Assembly: GCA_946894095.1 (NCBI GenBank)
Contig: OX335650.1
Location: 5,642,001-5,706,000, forward strand
Source: Incurvaria masculella
Lineage: Eukaryota; Arthropoda; Insecta; Lepidoptera; Incurvariidae
Reading direction: 5' to 3'
Length of the DNA stretch: 64,000 nucleotides
Of the stretch, positions 22,290-34,658 are shown one piece after another. Within the stretch, counting starts at the first letter, position 1. Every line of letters begins with the position of its first letter. The translations under genes were made by a program, and so were the position numbers. Below the pieces are notes generated by a model, which made no database searches, was not told the DNA's origin, and worked only from the letters and a program-made list of their open reading frames with translations.

Positions 22290-23464
22290 CGCAGTACCCG
22301 TACCGAAAACACAACCGTTAGTTCGTTGGACTGACACGAATTATCACATTTTGGATCGATCGTCCATGTCCTAATATTTTGGCTTACATCCATTCGTGGC
22401 CACGCCCATTGACGTGAACTCAATCGGCGCGATCGTCTATGGCACGCTGAGTGCCGAACGTAAGTAACTCTTTCTACGCTCGAATTTCGAACAATATACT
22501 CAAGTAAAATGGATGCTGACATATTATGTGTCGCTTAAAATAAAAGCTAACGCACGCATACCTCCGTAACGTGAGAGTACACAAAGGTGATGCGAAAAGT
22601 TGAAAAGGTAGCTAGGTCCGGGCTATTTCTATAGCCGCGGTAATGTATTGTGAAATAATGGCTACCGACAATGGAGCGTGCGGTTTTCGATTGACAGCTT
22701 GCGTGATGTATCGCCTCCCCGTCCCCTCGCCCGTCACTGCCTACGTCACCACCCCCTCGTCCCGGGAGATTTCTATTTTTTTTCGTGAAAGTTTGCAATG
22801 GATGCTACGCTTGAGGATGCTACCTATGATGCGACGCATGTCGACTATGGACTAAAATATATTATGAATTTACATGAAAATTCATGTGTCCAAACAATCT
22901 CAATTTTACTTAATAATTTAATTATCACTCATAACCAATCGAAATATTTTGTATGTGCACTTTTCGTGAATATATTATGCATGTAAATATGTGGATATGT
23001 GTATGTAAATCTTAAACCCTACCTTAGAATAAGTTTATGTTTTTTTTTGTATTTGTTGCAGTTATAATTTTTTTTTTGTTATAATTTTTCTAGTAATGTC
23101 ATAATTTTACGGAATAGGTACTGTAAATTCTTTAAATCTCTATCAGTAAAACCAATCTTACCCAATCTTAACTAGGACCAGTGAAAGGAAATCACAGTAT
23201 TACTTGTAATATTGTAAGAAATTAAAATGATGGGAAATAGTATTGTTTTCACAATATTACTGCGATATATACATACAAGTAAGTAGCGAAGAATGAAGTA
23301 ATCAAATATTTATTGCACATTTCAAACAATAATACTGATTACAATTATTTGGAATTAATTCTTATTTTTGTGTACAGATGTCTCTAAAGGTCAAACGCTG
23401 AAGAATTTCAAAATCCAAATGTCCCCCCTTTTTATAACCTAAGATTGTTTAATCCTGTCTCGTT
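22290..23464. other. No recognisable gene
   Basis: This may include 5' flank of the Harbinger copy. About 22690-22770 is GC-rich. Otherwise it is AT-rich and unassigned. Confidence 0.4.
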
Positions 23465-23830
23465 AAATTGTGTTGTGTGGGTTCCGGCACTTAAAAATAA
23501 TACAATTAGGTCCACTGCATTTCTTCCCGTGCATGTCCTTAGAGCCGACTAAGGGATTCGTCGTTGGTGATTCAGATTTCACTTAAAACAGTAAGGCCCC
23601 TTCCTTACTCACTAGGTGGTAGGGTTCCTCCCGCCCAGGTTGGTACCATGGCATTGAATTAACGATGGGCGAAGCGGCAAATAAAGTTTTCCGTGTTTTC
23701 CATCCAGTACAATGTAGCTGTGCAATCAAAGGATGTTCCTGGCCTGGCAACTAGTTTCCATGAGGTGTGTTGGACTAATATCATGATGGTGTGGTACCCA
23801 TGTCCAGTCACATTAAAAAAACAATAATTT
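23465..23830 (+). repeat. Modular SINE, third-type head
   Basis: The head begins 'GTGTGGGTTCCGGCACTT' and includes 'TTCTTCCCGTGCATGTCCTT' and 'CGACTAAGGGATTCGTCG', a module I recognise as a very common lepidopteran repeat. It then joins the shared body at 'ACTTAAAACAGTAAGG' and continues through 'TAGGTGGTAGGGTTCCTCCC' to the tail 'GTCACATTAAAAAAACA'. It has neither a tRNA B box nor 5S sequence. Confidence 0.82.
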
Positions 23831-24357
23831 TTTTGGTATTTTGATAAATAGGTACGCTGGAATGATGGAACGCCGTTGAAAATACATCTCAGATATCTTC
23901 TAACGAAAAATTCAACGCTGTGTCTCCTAAACTCCAAAAACCACTGTATGAATTTTGAATGCCTACGCGGAATTTGTCAGCAAGTCGTTAAATACTTCGA
24001 AAAAAATAATCCCTGTGTCCCCGCCGAAAAGGATCGCGCAACCCCGCGGACGATTCAGAAAATGTCTGCCCACAAAAAATATGTCAAGCGCACAATAAGT
24101 TTGAGCCGTCAATGTTACACCCTCGATTTACTGCTACAATAAAAAGGCGACGCTCCTGTGAAGTTAACTTTCATTGTTGTTGTAAAAGCTGTCTTCCCAT
24201 CCGCGCCGCGCGCATCAAAATATTATGTGAGCGATCATAACTTTTCCGCGGTGATCTCTAAGCAATGCGATGTCTTTCGTTTACATAGAAAACAGTCTTT
24301 CGTTATGCATGAGGGAGCAGTTTGATTACAAAACATTCGACAGAATGCAGCGAGTTT
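23831..24357. other. No recognisable gene
   Basis: An 88-codon plus-strand frame (23876-24142) matches no family I know. Nothing else is seen. Confidence 0.4.
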
Positions 24358-24750
24358 GTTTATGCAACTTGACATGGATGGCTAATCTTAAACAACTACC
24401 GTTATGATATTAGCCCAATACACCCGAATACACCCATGGGCGAGTGCCATGCCAGGGCCTTCCCTTTATGCGCGGCTACACTGAACTGGATGGTAAAGGC
24501 GGACAACTTTTCATTGCCGCTTAACCATAGTTTCATTCAATGCGGTGGTACCTACCAGTTCGGGCTTACCCTACCACCGTACATAGCAGGGAAAGGGGAC
24601 CTGCAGTTTTACAATGAACAGCTTGCATTCATAAGGAAATGCAATTATCCAACTCAGAAAGAGAAAGAGGCATGACCTCGGCGAGGATTTGAACTCATAA
24701 CCTCTTGCATGAAAGGCAATTCCTCTAGCCCCTAGACTACGAGCTGTACA
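24358..24750 (-). repeat. Modular SINE, tRNA-type head
   Basis: On the minus strand the head has 'CGTAGTCTAGGGGCTAGAGG' (A box) and 'GAGTTCAAATCCTCG' (B box), then the shared body and tail. It has a small internal duplication ('GGGTGTATTCGGGTGTATT'). Confidence 0.88.
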
Positions 24751-24894
24751 CAGTATGCCAGTGTGCATAGTAATGATTGCTTTATATTACGCTAGCTTCG
24801 GTACCCGGCTGCTCTCGGGTTATAACCGATTTTAAAAAGTTTTTTTAAAAAGAAGAGTTTGTTACCATCAGCTAATGCTGTTTACATAGAATAA

Positions 24895-25437
24895 ATGAGA
24901 AGCCAGCAAGGAGTACTGTTCGCATTTGTGGGACGGCTCAGCTAAGCACCTGCTTGGCTCCCTGGACTCAATACAGCGTCGGGCCGTGCGTCTCGTTGAC
25001 GACCCCGAGGTATCCCTAAATTTGGAGACCCTTCAACTCAGAAGGGATGTAGGGTCTCTTTCTGTCTTCTATCGTCTTTACCATGGAGAATGCTCGTCGG
25101 AGCTGCATAACGCTGTTCCTCCGTCCCCTTTCTACCTTCGGTCAACGCGGAACAGGGAGAAAATGCACAAATTCACAGTCGACATTCCAAAAATAAGAAC
25201 TCACCGATCCTCTAGATCCTTTATCTATAGGGTCGGTAAACAATGGAATGAACTCCCTTCCGAGGTATTTCCCCCAAATTACGACCTGGGGTCCTTCAAA
25301 CGTGGTGTGAAGAAGCACCTGGCCGGCCGGCATGGTTTTCGCAGCCCCCCTGAATGTTCGAAAACCCATGGGCGTCGTTGGGCACCTTTAGGTCCTGGCG
25401 TACGCCATATGCCGCGCTTAACATAAAAAAAAAAAAA
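24895..25437 (+). pseudogene. LINE (CR1/Jockey-type) reverse transcriptase C-terminus with intact 3' end
   Basis: Reading from about 24900 the frame gives 'EYCSHLWDGSAKH', 'LDSIQRRAVRLVDDPE', 'SVFYRLYHGEC', 'VDIPKIRTHRSSRSFI', 'GKQWNELPSEVFPPNYDLG' and 'KRGVKKHLAGRHGF'. This is the conserved C-terminal region after the RT thumb in CR1/Jockey elements. About 170 codons are open; everything upstream (endonuclease, RT core) is missing, so this is a 5'-truncated copy. The 3' end reads 'CGCTTAACATAAAA' with an A run. The TTAA at 25418-25421 is the empty version of the site into which the MITE at 59584-60123 inserted in a sister copy. Confidence 0.9.
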
Positions 25438-25469
25438 GTGTCCGTGACATTTTTTAACAAATTTCTTAT

Positions 25470-25690
25470 AGGTAGGTTCTTGTAGGCTTCTCCGAAATCG
25501 ATGTTAGTACACGTGCTCCGAATGCAGAGAGATGTAATTCGACTTAATTTTTTGCTACAAAAGGTAGCCTTCGTACTTCTACAAACTCTAGACTTTCTCT
25601 ATAACGAAATTTATCAAAATTGGTTTAGCGGTTTAGGCGTGAACCGCACCAGACACACACAGTTACTTTCGAATTTATAATATTAGTATG
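25470..25690 (+). repeat. Lepidopteran repeat scrap (LINE-like 3' tail)
   Basis: It ends 'GGCGTGAACCGCACCAGACA ... AATTTATAATATTAGTATGG', a 3'-end signature I recognise from common lepidopteran interspersed repeats. No coding frame is present. Confidence 0.5.
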
Positions 25691-28527
25691 GAGTACCGAT
25701 TCGCAGATATATCTGATATAGTAGCGAATGTGCAAGTAATATTCATACATCTTGTCAAATATAACCGCCCAGCTTCCTACTCACGCAGCCCGGCGGGATG
25801 TAAGTTCGGAAGTTATTCGGAAATGGAGACATCAAAATGCTCAAAAGTTAAGTTTATATCCCGGTCTCGCCGCCCCCCCCCCCCCTCCTCCCTCGCCCCC
25901 TTTGCCCCGCGCCATGCCATAAACTTGGCCTGAGGGGTAAGTTTGTGCCACAGAAGAGAAAAAAAGAGAAGTGGCAGGTAGTTAAATAAGCAGCGACCCA
26001 GTAAGGCTTTTAAAAAAGACTGTTTTTAATTTAACGTAATTAACAGCAAGACAGATGGTTAAAGAATGAATGTATCATTTAAAAATACTCTTATTTATAA
26101 CTTCTGAAAAGCAATACAATGCATGACGTGTTTGGGTGGCGTGATGCGACGCATCGACTTATATGGGCAAAGCTGTTTGACCCAGAGGAAGTTGGTACGG
26201 AAGTGATGCTGCAGTATCGACTGATATTGTGTTAGTGAGCGCGGCTCCACCATATGGACAAAGTGTGCACATAATCGCACGGAAAGCTGGCCGCGCGTCG
26301 CCACACATTCGAAACGTCGCTCGTCATCGCCACCGCGCGCGAATGTGCTCCCGGAATCCGTTCGCCAAGTCAGTCCACACAAAACCGCGTCTGCGACCAT
26401 GCGCCCATGCGACAGCGGGGCTCGGGTAGACGCGGTAGATGCACATCTCCTTCCTTTTTGATCTGAGGTTTTGTGCGGAGGTGGTTCGTAGTCAGTGTTG
26501 GAACTATTAAATTTTACACGTTACATTGTTACCGGGTCGTGTCAGTTTAAACAGATCGCATTCCGCTATAGACAAGGACATTACTAGATAGCTACAGTTA
26601 CATGCGTAGAGCGTGGACATTTATTTTTAATTCCTTGGAATTTAAAATGGAGAAGTAAGGTGGATATTGACAGAGATTTCGGAGAAAATCACCTTATTGC
26701 GTCTTATTTAGAAAGTAGGCCTGATCTTGTATGCGGGAAAATACCTTAGGAAACCAAAATGTATATGTATGGAATGTAAAAAATAACGCCTTTTTTTGAT
26801 ATAATTCAATTTAACATTTAATGTATGCATTTAAAATAATCTAATAAGATGCGGCTATTGATCTGTGATAGTTGGTAATACAGGGTATTAGGCAGTTCAT
26901 GGCAAAGAAAGAAATATTTAAATTAGGAGGATAACTTAAAAGGTATCGTTTTTCCAGTTGAGGACATAGTACTTCGTTCCAAGTCCAACGTTTCGAAAAG
27001 GGTTGGTAAAATTAAGCTAATTTACCTAATAAGAGACGTTATGTTCAGTTATCCAACTTTAGTAACATTTAAAAATATTGCACGAATCCTTGGGGAGTTT
27101 AGAAACATTGAGTTATTACACAGATTTAATCCTATATGATCGCATTTCTGGCGAACACAGACCATAACTGATATTTTGGTTACGTCAATAAAATGTTTGA
27201 ATAATTATTAGCCCGCCCACCTCCAGCCGACCGCGACCCGCGCCGCCCTCTCGCGGCCGCGCCGCACATCGCTGGCGGGTGTCGATTTACTCGTTTTCTG
27301 CGTCATTAACCGTCACTTTTACTTTTAGATATATCAATTTTAAGCACCGATTTTATAGGGGTTCTTCCGGAAAGTAATTTCGAGTGTACCCAGCTTGGGG
27401 ACTCGTATATTTCAAGGTGCCGTTTAGAAATAAAATTAATCAAGATTCACTGGGACTTTCGAATGTGCAATAGCTTAGGGGATTTGCTTTCATTATGACT
27501 GCACTAATGAGCATGTCTAGCAAATCAATCAAAAGAAATATAATCTAAAATAAAGTTTTATCTGAACCACCACGATAACAAAAGGATGTGCCTGCTACCT
27601 AACTACGCTGAGTTTTAATATAAAATCATTTTTGTTATAAAACCGAACACACGACCAAATTACAATGTGCATAAAAACATTAATTTAAACAGAATAATTT
27701 AAATCTTTTTCTTTTTCCCTTGCTGTATTTTATCATGCATCGTTAGTGCCTGAATTTATATAAAAAAAAAACAGCATAGACTGCTAGAGAGAAATAACAC
27801 ATCTTATAACATTCAACTATGAAAGAAAGAGCACTTCCTGAGTAGCAATTAACTTTATTAAGTCTGAGTAATCTATTACGTTATAACAACTAAATTCTTC
27901 ACTATATACATACTTAACGAATTTATGTAAATATCCGACTCAGAAAGCAAACTGGTTAATACATAACGTAGCCTGCTTTTAATGAAGGGAGCGACCACCA
28001 AAAATGTCAACCTTTTTCATCCTTTTTAACCCCCAAAACTCTTAAATGGGGCTTTTTGTGTCACCTGGAGCAAAAAGTCACAAAATGTTTATCGCTACTT
28101 AACCCTGTCGGCTGATTTATCCTTCCACCCCGCATTGTCGACACCGGCCGTTCTGATATAAATAGCCTTCGTTTGAATCGGTCGTTTTGGAAGATACTAC
28201 ATGCTACCGGCTCGTTAAAATGATAGTGCTTCCTGGCGAACGAGTCCTATCTAAATAACACATGACTGGTCAGTTTTGAGACCACCTTGCCTGGGATACT
28301 TGTGAATACCAAAGCAAGATTTGTGGACAAAAAATAAGATGATTTTTTTTTGTTCGAAGCCAATAAAATAGGAGCAACGTGAACGGGAGAATCGTCGTGG
28401 GAATCATGGTAAATATTTTTAAAGCTAAAATTCTATATGCAGCACCCTTCTTTTAAAAAACACATATGTTTTCATTGAGTTTTATAGAAACACCTATTGA
28501 GCAAAGCCATCAGAAATAAGTAATTAC
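25691..28527. other. No recognisable gene; three GC-rich patches
   Basis: Homopolymeric C and GC-rich patches lie at about 25865-25920, 26270-26430 and 27210-27290. A TCAGTG (initiator-like) at about 26494 follows the second. Without further support I call no promoter. The remainder is AT-rich. Confidence 0.4.
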
Positions 28528-28653
28528 TACTTAATGTTTACGGATATACAGTGTTAATTAAAGCTTACTTCTGTCCGAAGTTTCGTCCACCACTTTGCGG
28601 ACATCGTCGGGATCAGGATTTAATTAACACTGTATATTCGTAAACATTAAGTA
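28528..28653. mobile_element. Small foldback element, 35-bp arms
   Basis: The left arm 28528-28562 ('TACTTAATGTTTACGGATAT...') is inverse to the right arm 28619-28653, with one mismatch (CGGATATA/CGAATATA). The 56-base loop contains 'CTTTGCGGACATCGTCGGGA'. Confidence 0.85.
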
Positions 28654-28770
28654 TTATGTCGAACAACAGTGAAAATCTAAATAAACATACTATAAGTACA
28701 TAATTACTGTACAATATAGAGCAAACGAGCAAAATTCATAATAACGAACATGAATAGAGCTAATACATTT

Positions 28771-28915
28771 AAAACCGGCCAAGTGCGAGTCGGACTCGCA
28801 CACGAAGGTTTCCGCGCCATTGTACAAGATTTAACAAAAAAATATCTTTTTTTGTATTAATGTTTTTTTTTTTTTATTTCAACTACTTGTTTTTATAGCG
28901 GACGGACGGATATTT
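28771..28915 (-). mobile_element. 'AGGGTTCCGTACCC' element, copy 3, internally deleted
   Basis: On the minus strand it ends 'CCTTCGTGTGCGAGTCCGAC ... TTGGCCGGTTTT'. The other end is decayed at 'ATCCGTCCGTCCGC'. Confidence 0.8.
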
Positions 28916-29100
28916 GATCTGCGTGTCTTTAAGATCCATGGAGGTGAATAATTTATGGAGAAATAATTTCCATGCAACGAGCGCGCAAAAAATGACGCCA
29001 CGCGACTTACAACTTTATATCGCCGTACACAGTAATGAAAACGAAGAAAAATCCAATTTGAAGTCTCTGAAAGGTAAAATGATAAAGATACTAATTATTT

Positions 29101-29340
29101 TTTAACCGACTTCAAAAAAGGAGGAGGTTATCAATTCGTCGGAATCTTTTTTTTTTTTTTTTTTTTTTTATGTATGTTCACCGATTACTCGAAGACCCCT
29201 GGACCGATTTGAAAAATTCTTTTTTTGTTCGAAAGGGTATACTTTCTAGTTGGTCCCATTTTTTTTTTATCAAAATCGGTTCAGTAGTTTGGTACTTAAC
29301 TATACCAACATCGAATTTCTTAACCCCGCGAACCCAGAAA
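29101..29340 (+). repeat. 'ACCGACTTC' family element, copy 2, with T22 run
   Basis: 'TTTTTAACCGACTTCAAAAA', 'GGAGGAGGTTATCAATTCGT', a run of about 22 T's, then 'GGACCGATTTGAAAAATTCT' and 'AAAATCGGTTCAGTAGTTTG'. This matches the 12.7-kb copy. Confidence 0.8.
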
Positions 29341-29847
29341 TGTGATTTTTTAGTTACAGTAGCTTTCTTTTCGGGTGAGATTGCACAGTATGAGAGGTTT
29401 TTTTTTACTTCAACTGTTGGGGGTATTCAAGGTGGTAAAAGAGGGCAAATTGTACACATTTCTATCTCTAGAGCCGCTGAACCCAGAAATTTCAGAGTAT
29501 GTTTGTTTTAGATGGGAATGCTTAAGAAGAAAATATTTTTGGAAATTATACTATTAGGGGGGTAAAACAGGTCAAAATGAACACATTTAGGCGAAAACCA
29601 CTCATGTTGAGATCTCTGAAACCAATTATCCTCGAAACTTAAAATTTTCAGTGACTTCTTGTTAAGACGAAAAGGCTCGCTCACAACGGATTTTACAAAA
29701 TTCAACTGTTAAGGGGGGATAAACGAGGCCGATATGTACACATTTTCATACAACTTAAACTTACGCAAGAAACAGACTATCCGGAACGATGTAAGGATGA
29801 GAAATTCAGAAGCTCAGCGGTTCCGGTCATTCGTTGTTTTGTCTTTT

Positions 29848-29946
29848 TAGGGTTCCGTTCCCAAAGGACACCAACGGAACCTTATTACTAAGCTTCCGCT
29901 ATCCGTCCGTCCGTCCGTCTGTCACAGCACTCTATCTCACGTGATC
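29848..29946 (+). mobile_element. 'AGGGTTCCGTACCC' element, copy 4, 3'-truncated
   Basis: 'TTAGGGTTCCGTTCCCAAAG', 'ACCTTATTACTAAGCTTCCG' and '(TCCG)n' are present. The 3' half with the hairpin is missing. Confidence 0.82.
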
Positions 29947-30183
29947 TCATCGTATCAATTATCGTACGTATCAACCGTAAACTCATGAATCCAGATAGTT
30001 ACCGGTCTACCTTTCGTCAGAAATGAGATTTCTTAATGGTTTCATTTCTGCTAATGCTCGTTCATTGTATTGCATTGTATTGTATATGTATGTATATCTT
30101 CTTTCCACTTTGTATGTGAAGTTGAGCAGGAGGGCTCGCCCACCTTGAGTCAAAAGTTACGCCACCACTAAAAAGCAAAAAAT

Positions 30184-31280
30184 AAAATATTTTTAAATAA
30201 AAAAAGGACCGCCTTCAAAAAAACCGGAACTAAAAAGCAAAAAATAATTGGTTACTTTTAATTAATGTACGAAAAGCTATTTTAATTCTAACTAATTATG
30301 TACAATTTCTTAATTTTTAATCATCTTTTGAAGTCGGTGCCTTGGGTAGACGTTCTTTAAGGGCTGCAAGTAGTTAGATTAATATCACCTATGGCTAAGA
30401 AAGAAATATAAGTAGGTAGCTACTTACATTTACCTACTTGAATAAAACACAAAAACAAAAATTAAATAAACAAACAGGTCGGAAAAACGTATGAAAGTAG
30501 GAATTTAGGCAAGTACTTTGTAATTTAAATATGCCTTATACTTAAACTAAATACCTAACACAGTAAAAACAAAATATTTACAAGAAAACCCTACGAATAA
30601 ACCAATATAAAAACAATGACCACTTATATGATAAAGATTTAGGTAGGTGTAGCTTGTACTTTTTATTCTACCTAAATACCTACACAACACAAAACAAAAA
30701 AAAACAAATATAAAAAAGAACAGAAAACAATAGTTAGCGACTTTGAGGTGTCTGCTCTCAACTACGTGTCAAAACGTGTGTGCGGTTAGTACATATCTCA
30801 CCAATTTCGGCAGAAATCGTCTCGTTCAGACAACGATGTTGCAGGGAAGTACCAATCAACAAAGAGCAGCGAATTAACGTACTCCTTTACCAGTGCGCGC
30901 CTTTATAAAGCCGAAAGTACTAATAATCGTTGAAACCCAATTTCAGTACGCTGCGCTGTATCGATATCAGCTTGCACGTAAACCAACGCTAAGGGCATCT
31001 CCAGTTATGTCTGTGGACCAATCATTGCTGACTCAGGTTGTTTACGCTCTCGTAGACTTCGGGTGTGTTCGGCTGAAATAGTGTCTGTTCGGTCAGCAGC
31101 GTGCGAAGCGAACTCTACCCAAGGCACCGACTTCAAAAGATGATTAAAAATTAAGAAATTGTACATAATTAGTTAGAATTAAAATAGCTTTTCGTACATT
31201 AATTAAAAGTAACCAATTATTTTTTGCTTTTTAGTTCCGGTTTTTTTGAAGGCGGTCCTTTTTTTATTTAAAAATATTTT
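30184..31280. mobile_element. Large foldback element, 167-bp arms, about 1.1 kb
   Basis: The left arm 30184-30350 and right arm 31114-31280 are almost exact inverse copies. Shared landmarks are 'AGGACCGCCTTCAAAAAAAC', 'TGTACGAAAAGCTATTTTAA', 'TTTTGAAGTCGGTGCC' and, innermost, 'TTGGGTAGA'. The 763-base centre has no recognisable coding frame (longest 62 codons). The arms carry the ACCGACTTC/GAAGTCGGT motif shared with the 13-kb foldback. Confidence 0.92.
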
Positions 31281-32471
31281 TCAATAAACCAGTTGCTCGT
31301 TACGTCAATCTTCAATTGTTATGATGTAATTAGCGAGAGCCGAAACCAAGGCCAAATTCCTCCCGCGGCACAATTGAGTTGTCGACACTTTTTTAGTTCC
31401 ATTCGTTCTCCTGTAATTTCTTCATCTCCATGGTAAGACCTCGCTTCAAAATATGCATTGCATAATTGCATCCTATCGTCTTATACCTTTGCTCATGCTT
31501 GTGCATAATCACATTTTACATTTAAATTCTTAATGATGAAAGGCTCATAAGCAGATTTGATGTGAAACACATCAAACAAATTGAGTTTTTCTTCACAATT
31601 GAGTTAATTTTAAAACTCCATTGTTATCACTATATTTTAATGTAGTAACCAAAGGGTCTATGATTATCTACTTCAACCCATCAAAGTCCTTAATGTTTAT
31701 CTAAAATTGCTTTTAATTTAGCCCAAAACGGATTGAAATTTGTTTTTAAAATCGATTTCGGGTAGCGGCCAATTATATTTTTTGTTGGTTTGTTGTTAAA
31801 AACAAAGGGTATGGACAATAAAATATATGAGTGTCCTTAGTAATAATAAAACAAAGATGATGCCACATATAATTTTAACTTTTACGTAGGAATGAATATT
31901 ATGTATTTATTTATTAGAGAAACTGATTAAATTTCTATGGTTTGTTATTTATCAAATTTTGTAGCCAATCTGAAAGTTATATTAGCATGAGGTACCTATA
32001 TTATAATTTACATATTAATATCCTAAGGAATTATGCCTTGAAATTAATTAATGAAAATGAATATAAATTAACTATTATTATACATTGAAATAAAAAGAGT
32101 TTAAACACAGTAGAATAAATATTTATTAATTAGAAAATGTGCAATCCAGTTTAGATAGTTTTACAATACTTCATATTATGTGCAATAATTACTATACATT
32201 ATCCAATTTAGGGTCGGTTTGTTTGTTTTTCTCTCAGCGGCCGCCGAGTGTGCTTGAGGCACAATAACGCTGCAACAGTCCAGCAACTCGAGTATCAATA
32301 ATGGGTAACAATAATATAGTCGCTCGTACTTCAACTGCGTACTCCACAAGCGGGGTGCTCTGTTATAACGCCCAACATTTTGTTAACTTTTTGTTATTAT
32401 TCATGGCAAATCTCATTTTGATCAATATTGTAACGCCGACACCAAGGTATAAGAAAATATGTTACAGCAGT
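31281..32471. other. No recognisable gene
   Basis: AT-rich. About 32220-32300 is GC-richer. Nothing was assigned. Confidence 0.4.
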
Positions 32472-32586
32472 ATTCAGAGTGGGCGGACTAACTTTAGTAT
32501 GTATATTATGGTCGAACTAAACCGGTTTTTGTATGGTTAGTCCAGTGCTAATCCCGTACTTAATTTTAATAGGTTCACTCTGAATA
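32472..32586 (+). mobile_element. Short TIR element ('TCAGAGTGGGCGGACTAA' family), copy 2
   Basis: It is bounded by perfect 10-bp inverse ends ATTCAGAGTG and CACTCTGAAT. Inner landmarks are 'GGCGGACTAACTTTAGTA', 'ACCGGTTTTTGTATGG' and 'TTAGTCCAGTGCTAATCC'. Length is 115 bp. It is the best copy of three. Confidence 0.85.
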
Positions 32587-33598
32587 TGACTGTTAATGTT
32601 TAATTCAAAAAAACTGCAAACAAGATAATACAGACAGAAAATCAGAGCATTTATATGAGACTGTGCTTTTTGTGTAACAGGCGTCTTGCATGTTACAATA
32701 TCACATGAGACTATCTTAACCAATCGTCGCTTCGACTTAAACCCACTTTTATAACAAAGAGTAGTAGATATGGTATTAGGTATCCATGCAGAGTTCCATA
32801 ATAAATAACAAAATAATAAACGGACCGCTACTACCAGTGGTTATTAACTTAATGGCAGTGGGGTTCATTGCTTATATCTTGAGAACCACTAGCCAGATTT
32901 TAACGCAGTTTTTATCCAAGTAGTTATGATCCTTCACACAAACTATCATCACATATTCTAAATCACTTGCGGATGAAACTTAAATATGAAAGACGTTTGA
33001 AACAAATCTAGAAATCACTTAACAGATTTTAAAGCGTATTGTTACATCACGCTGAATTAATTTAGATTTGAGAAGTGGGATTAAATATGAGAAAAGCCGA
33101 AAACAATCTACTGTTTTTTTATCGAACATTTACGCGGACGGAGCCACGCGCACAGCTGGTTAATTTATTAAAATATCGCAATGGTAACACTATCACTCAG
33201 CAATCCGGACTTGAAACAATTACAATGCTCTACCTTATCTTTTAAACCGAGAACGCGAACAAAAACTGAGAGCGGAGCACCCCGTCTAAGTTCAGACGCC
33301 ATCAGATAGCCCAGTGGAAACTGTGTGAATTACAGTTGAGAAGGGCATAATACCGCCTTTTGTTTCGGCTCGTAGCTACCACAATGGCCGCTTTGTTCCA
33401 GTAATTCTGGGAACGGCACCCTCCTACTCCCGTTACATTCACCATAACTGATAGAGTCAGGCGGAGTACCTCGAGAGTCGCGGCAACACGGAAATCTCTA
33501 TAGGCCTTGATGAAAAGTGTTAACATTTGTTTGTTCTGAGGTTAATATCGGAATTGAAAAATATTGCATTATAACCGCGCGTGTAAGCTGGTTATTTG
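32587..33598. other. No recognisable gene
   Basis: AT-rich sequence with short ORFs that resemble no family. Confidence 0.4.
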
Positions 33599-33886
33599 TA
33601 GGGTTCCGTACCCAAAGGGCGCCAACGGAACCCTATTACTAAGCCGCTGTACGTCCGTCCGTCCATCCGTCCGTCTGTCACAGGGCTGTATATCATAAAC
33701 CGTAATAGGTAGATAGCTGAAATTTTCACAGAGTATTTATTTATTTTGCCGCTATAACATCAAATAGGTAAAATTAAAAAATAATTAACATTAAAGGGAG
33801 CCCCCATACGAAAAAACGTGTTTTTTTGTGATAAATCTTCTACGATGGTACGGAACCCTTCGTGTGCGTTTCCGATTCGCACTTGG
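33599..33886 (+). mobile_element. 'AGGGTTCCGTACCC' element, copy 5, near full length
   Basis: Start 'AGGGTTCCGTACCCAAAGG', middle 'ATAACATCAAATAGGTAAAA', end 'GGTACGGAACCCTTCGTGTG' and a mutated 3' hairpin. The left and right 'GGTTCCGTACC' motifs are inverse. Confidence 0.88.
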
Positions 33887-33892
33887 ATTCGC

Positions 33893-34015
33893 ACCATGAT
33901 TTTTAAAAAAACCTTACGGTTTCCCGGTCCACGATGCCGTATTTGATCATGAGGTTTTGCCTCTAACGACATGGAGGCATCGTCAGGACCTAAGGGAACC
34001 GTGTTTTTTTACGTT
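33893..34015. mobile_element. Imperfect foldback element related to 38573-38703
   Basis: 'AACCTTACGGTTTCCCGG' and 'CACGATGCCG' on the left mirror 'GGCATCGTCAGG' and 'AAGGGAACCGTG' on the right. The loop 'CATGAGGTTTTGCCTCTAAC' resembles the minus-strand loop of the 38.6-kb hairpin (CATGTTTCGCTTCTCACGAC). Confidence 0.65.
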
Positions 34016-34654
34016 GTTAGCCCAAAAACATATTTACAGCTTATTTACTCTCGTTTCTTACTAATTCTTAAATGTCAATACGCTTCCAGCGAACAAGAAA
34101 AGCTAATTGTAAAATCAACATAAACTCAAACGGAGAATACCTTAACTCAGAAAATGTCGTTACTTATTCGGCAATTTCATCTCATTTACGCAATTGACTT
34201 CGTTTGTCCAAAAGATACTCTCGGCCAATAAACATTCCGATGTGGGTGGAGATAGGGCAGTTAATTCTAATTAGGCAGTATTGTGTGGCGAAATTTAACG
34301 CTCTTCTCTGGGGTGGATGGATGGTTTACTGTCGATTCTATCAGGCTTCCAAATGCCTGCCATTGTCATTCTATCGTCATCATTGTTGAGAATCTTAATA
34401 TCGGAGACCAACGTTAACGCTTTAAAGCCGAACGGAAATCAATTTGTATTGTACTTTAAATTAGTAGTCATTTGAATGGACTTAGACAGCGGTTTCCACA
34501 TAAAACGTTTTGAAATAGTTAGGCATAATAAAGCATAGGCGAGTATCTGTGCGTAAAAAAAAATTACAGCCATACATACGTGTGATTTCCATAAGCTTTC
34601 GAATGATTATAGGGGCTGCATACCTTTCTACATGCCATGTTTGAAAACCTCAAG
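34016..34654. other. No recognisable gene
   Basis: Nothing was assigned. Confidence 0.4.
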
Positions 34655-34658
34655 TTAA

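Noticed and set aside
26480..26510. Promoter with an initiator TCAGTG after a GC-rich patch
   Set aside because: The motif is too short and common. No TATA/DPE pair or downstream coding exon supports it.
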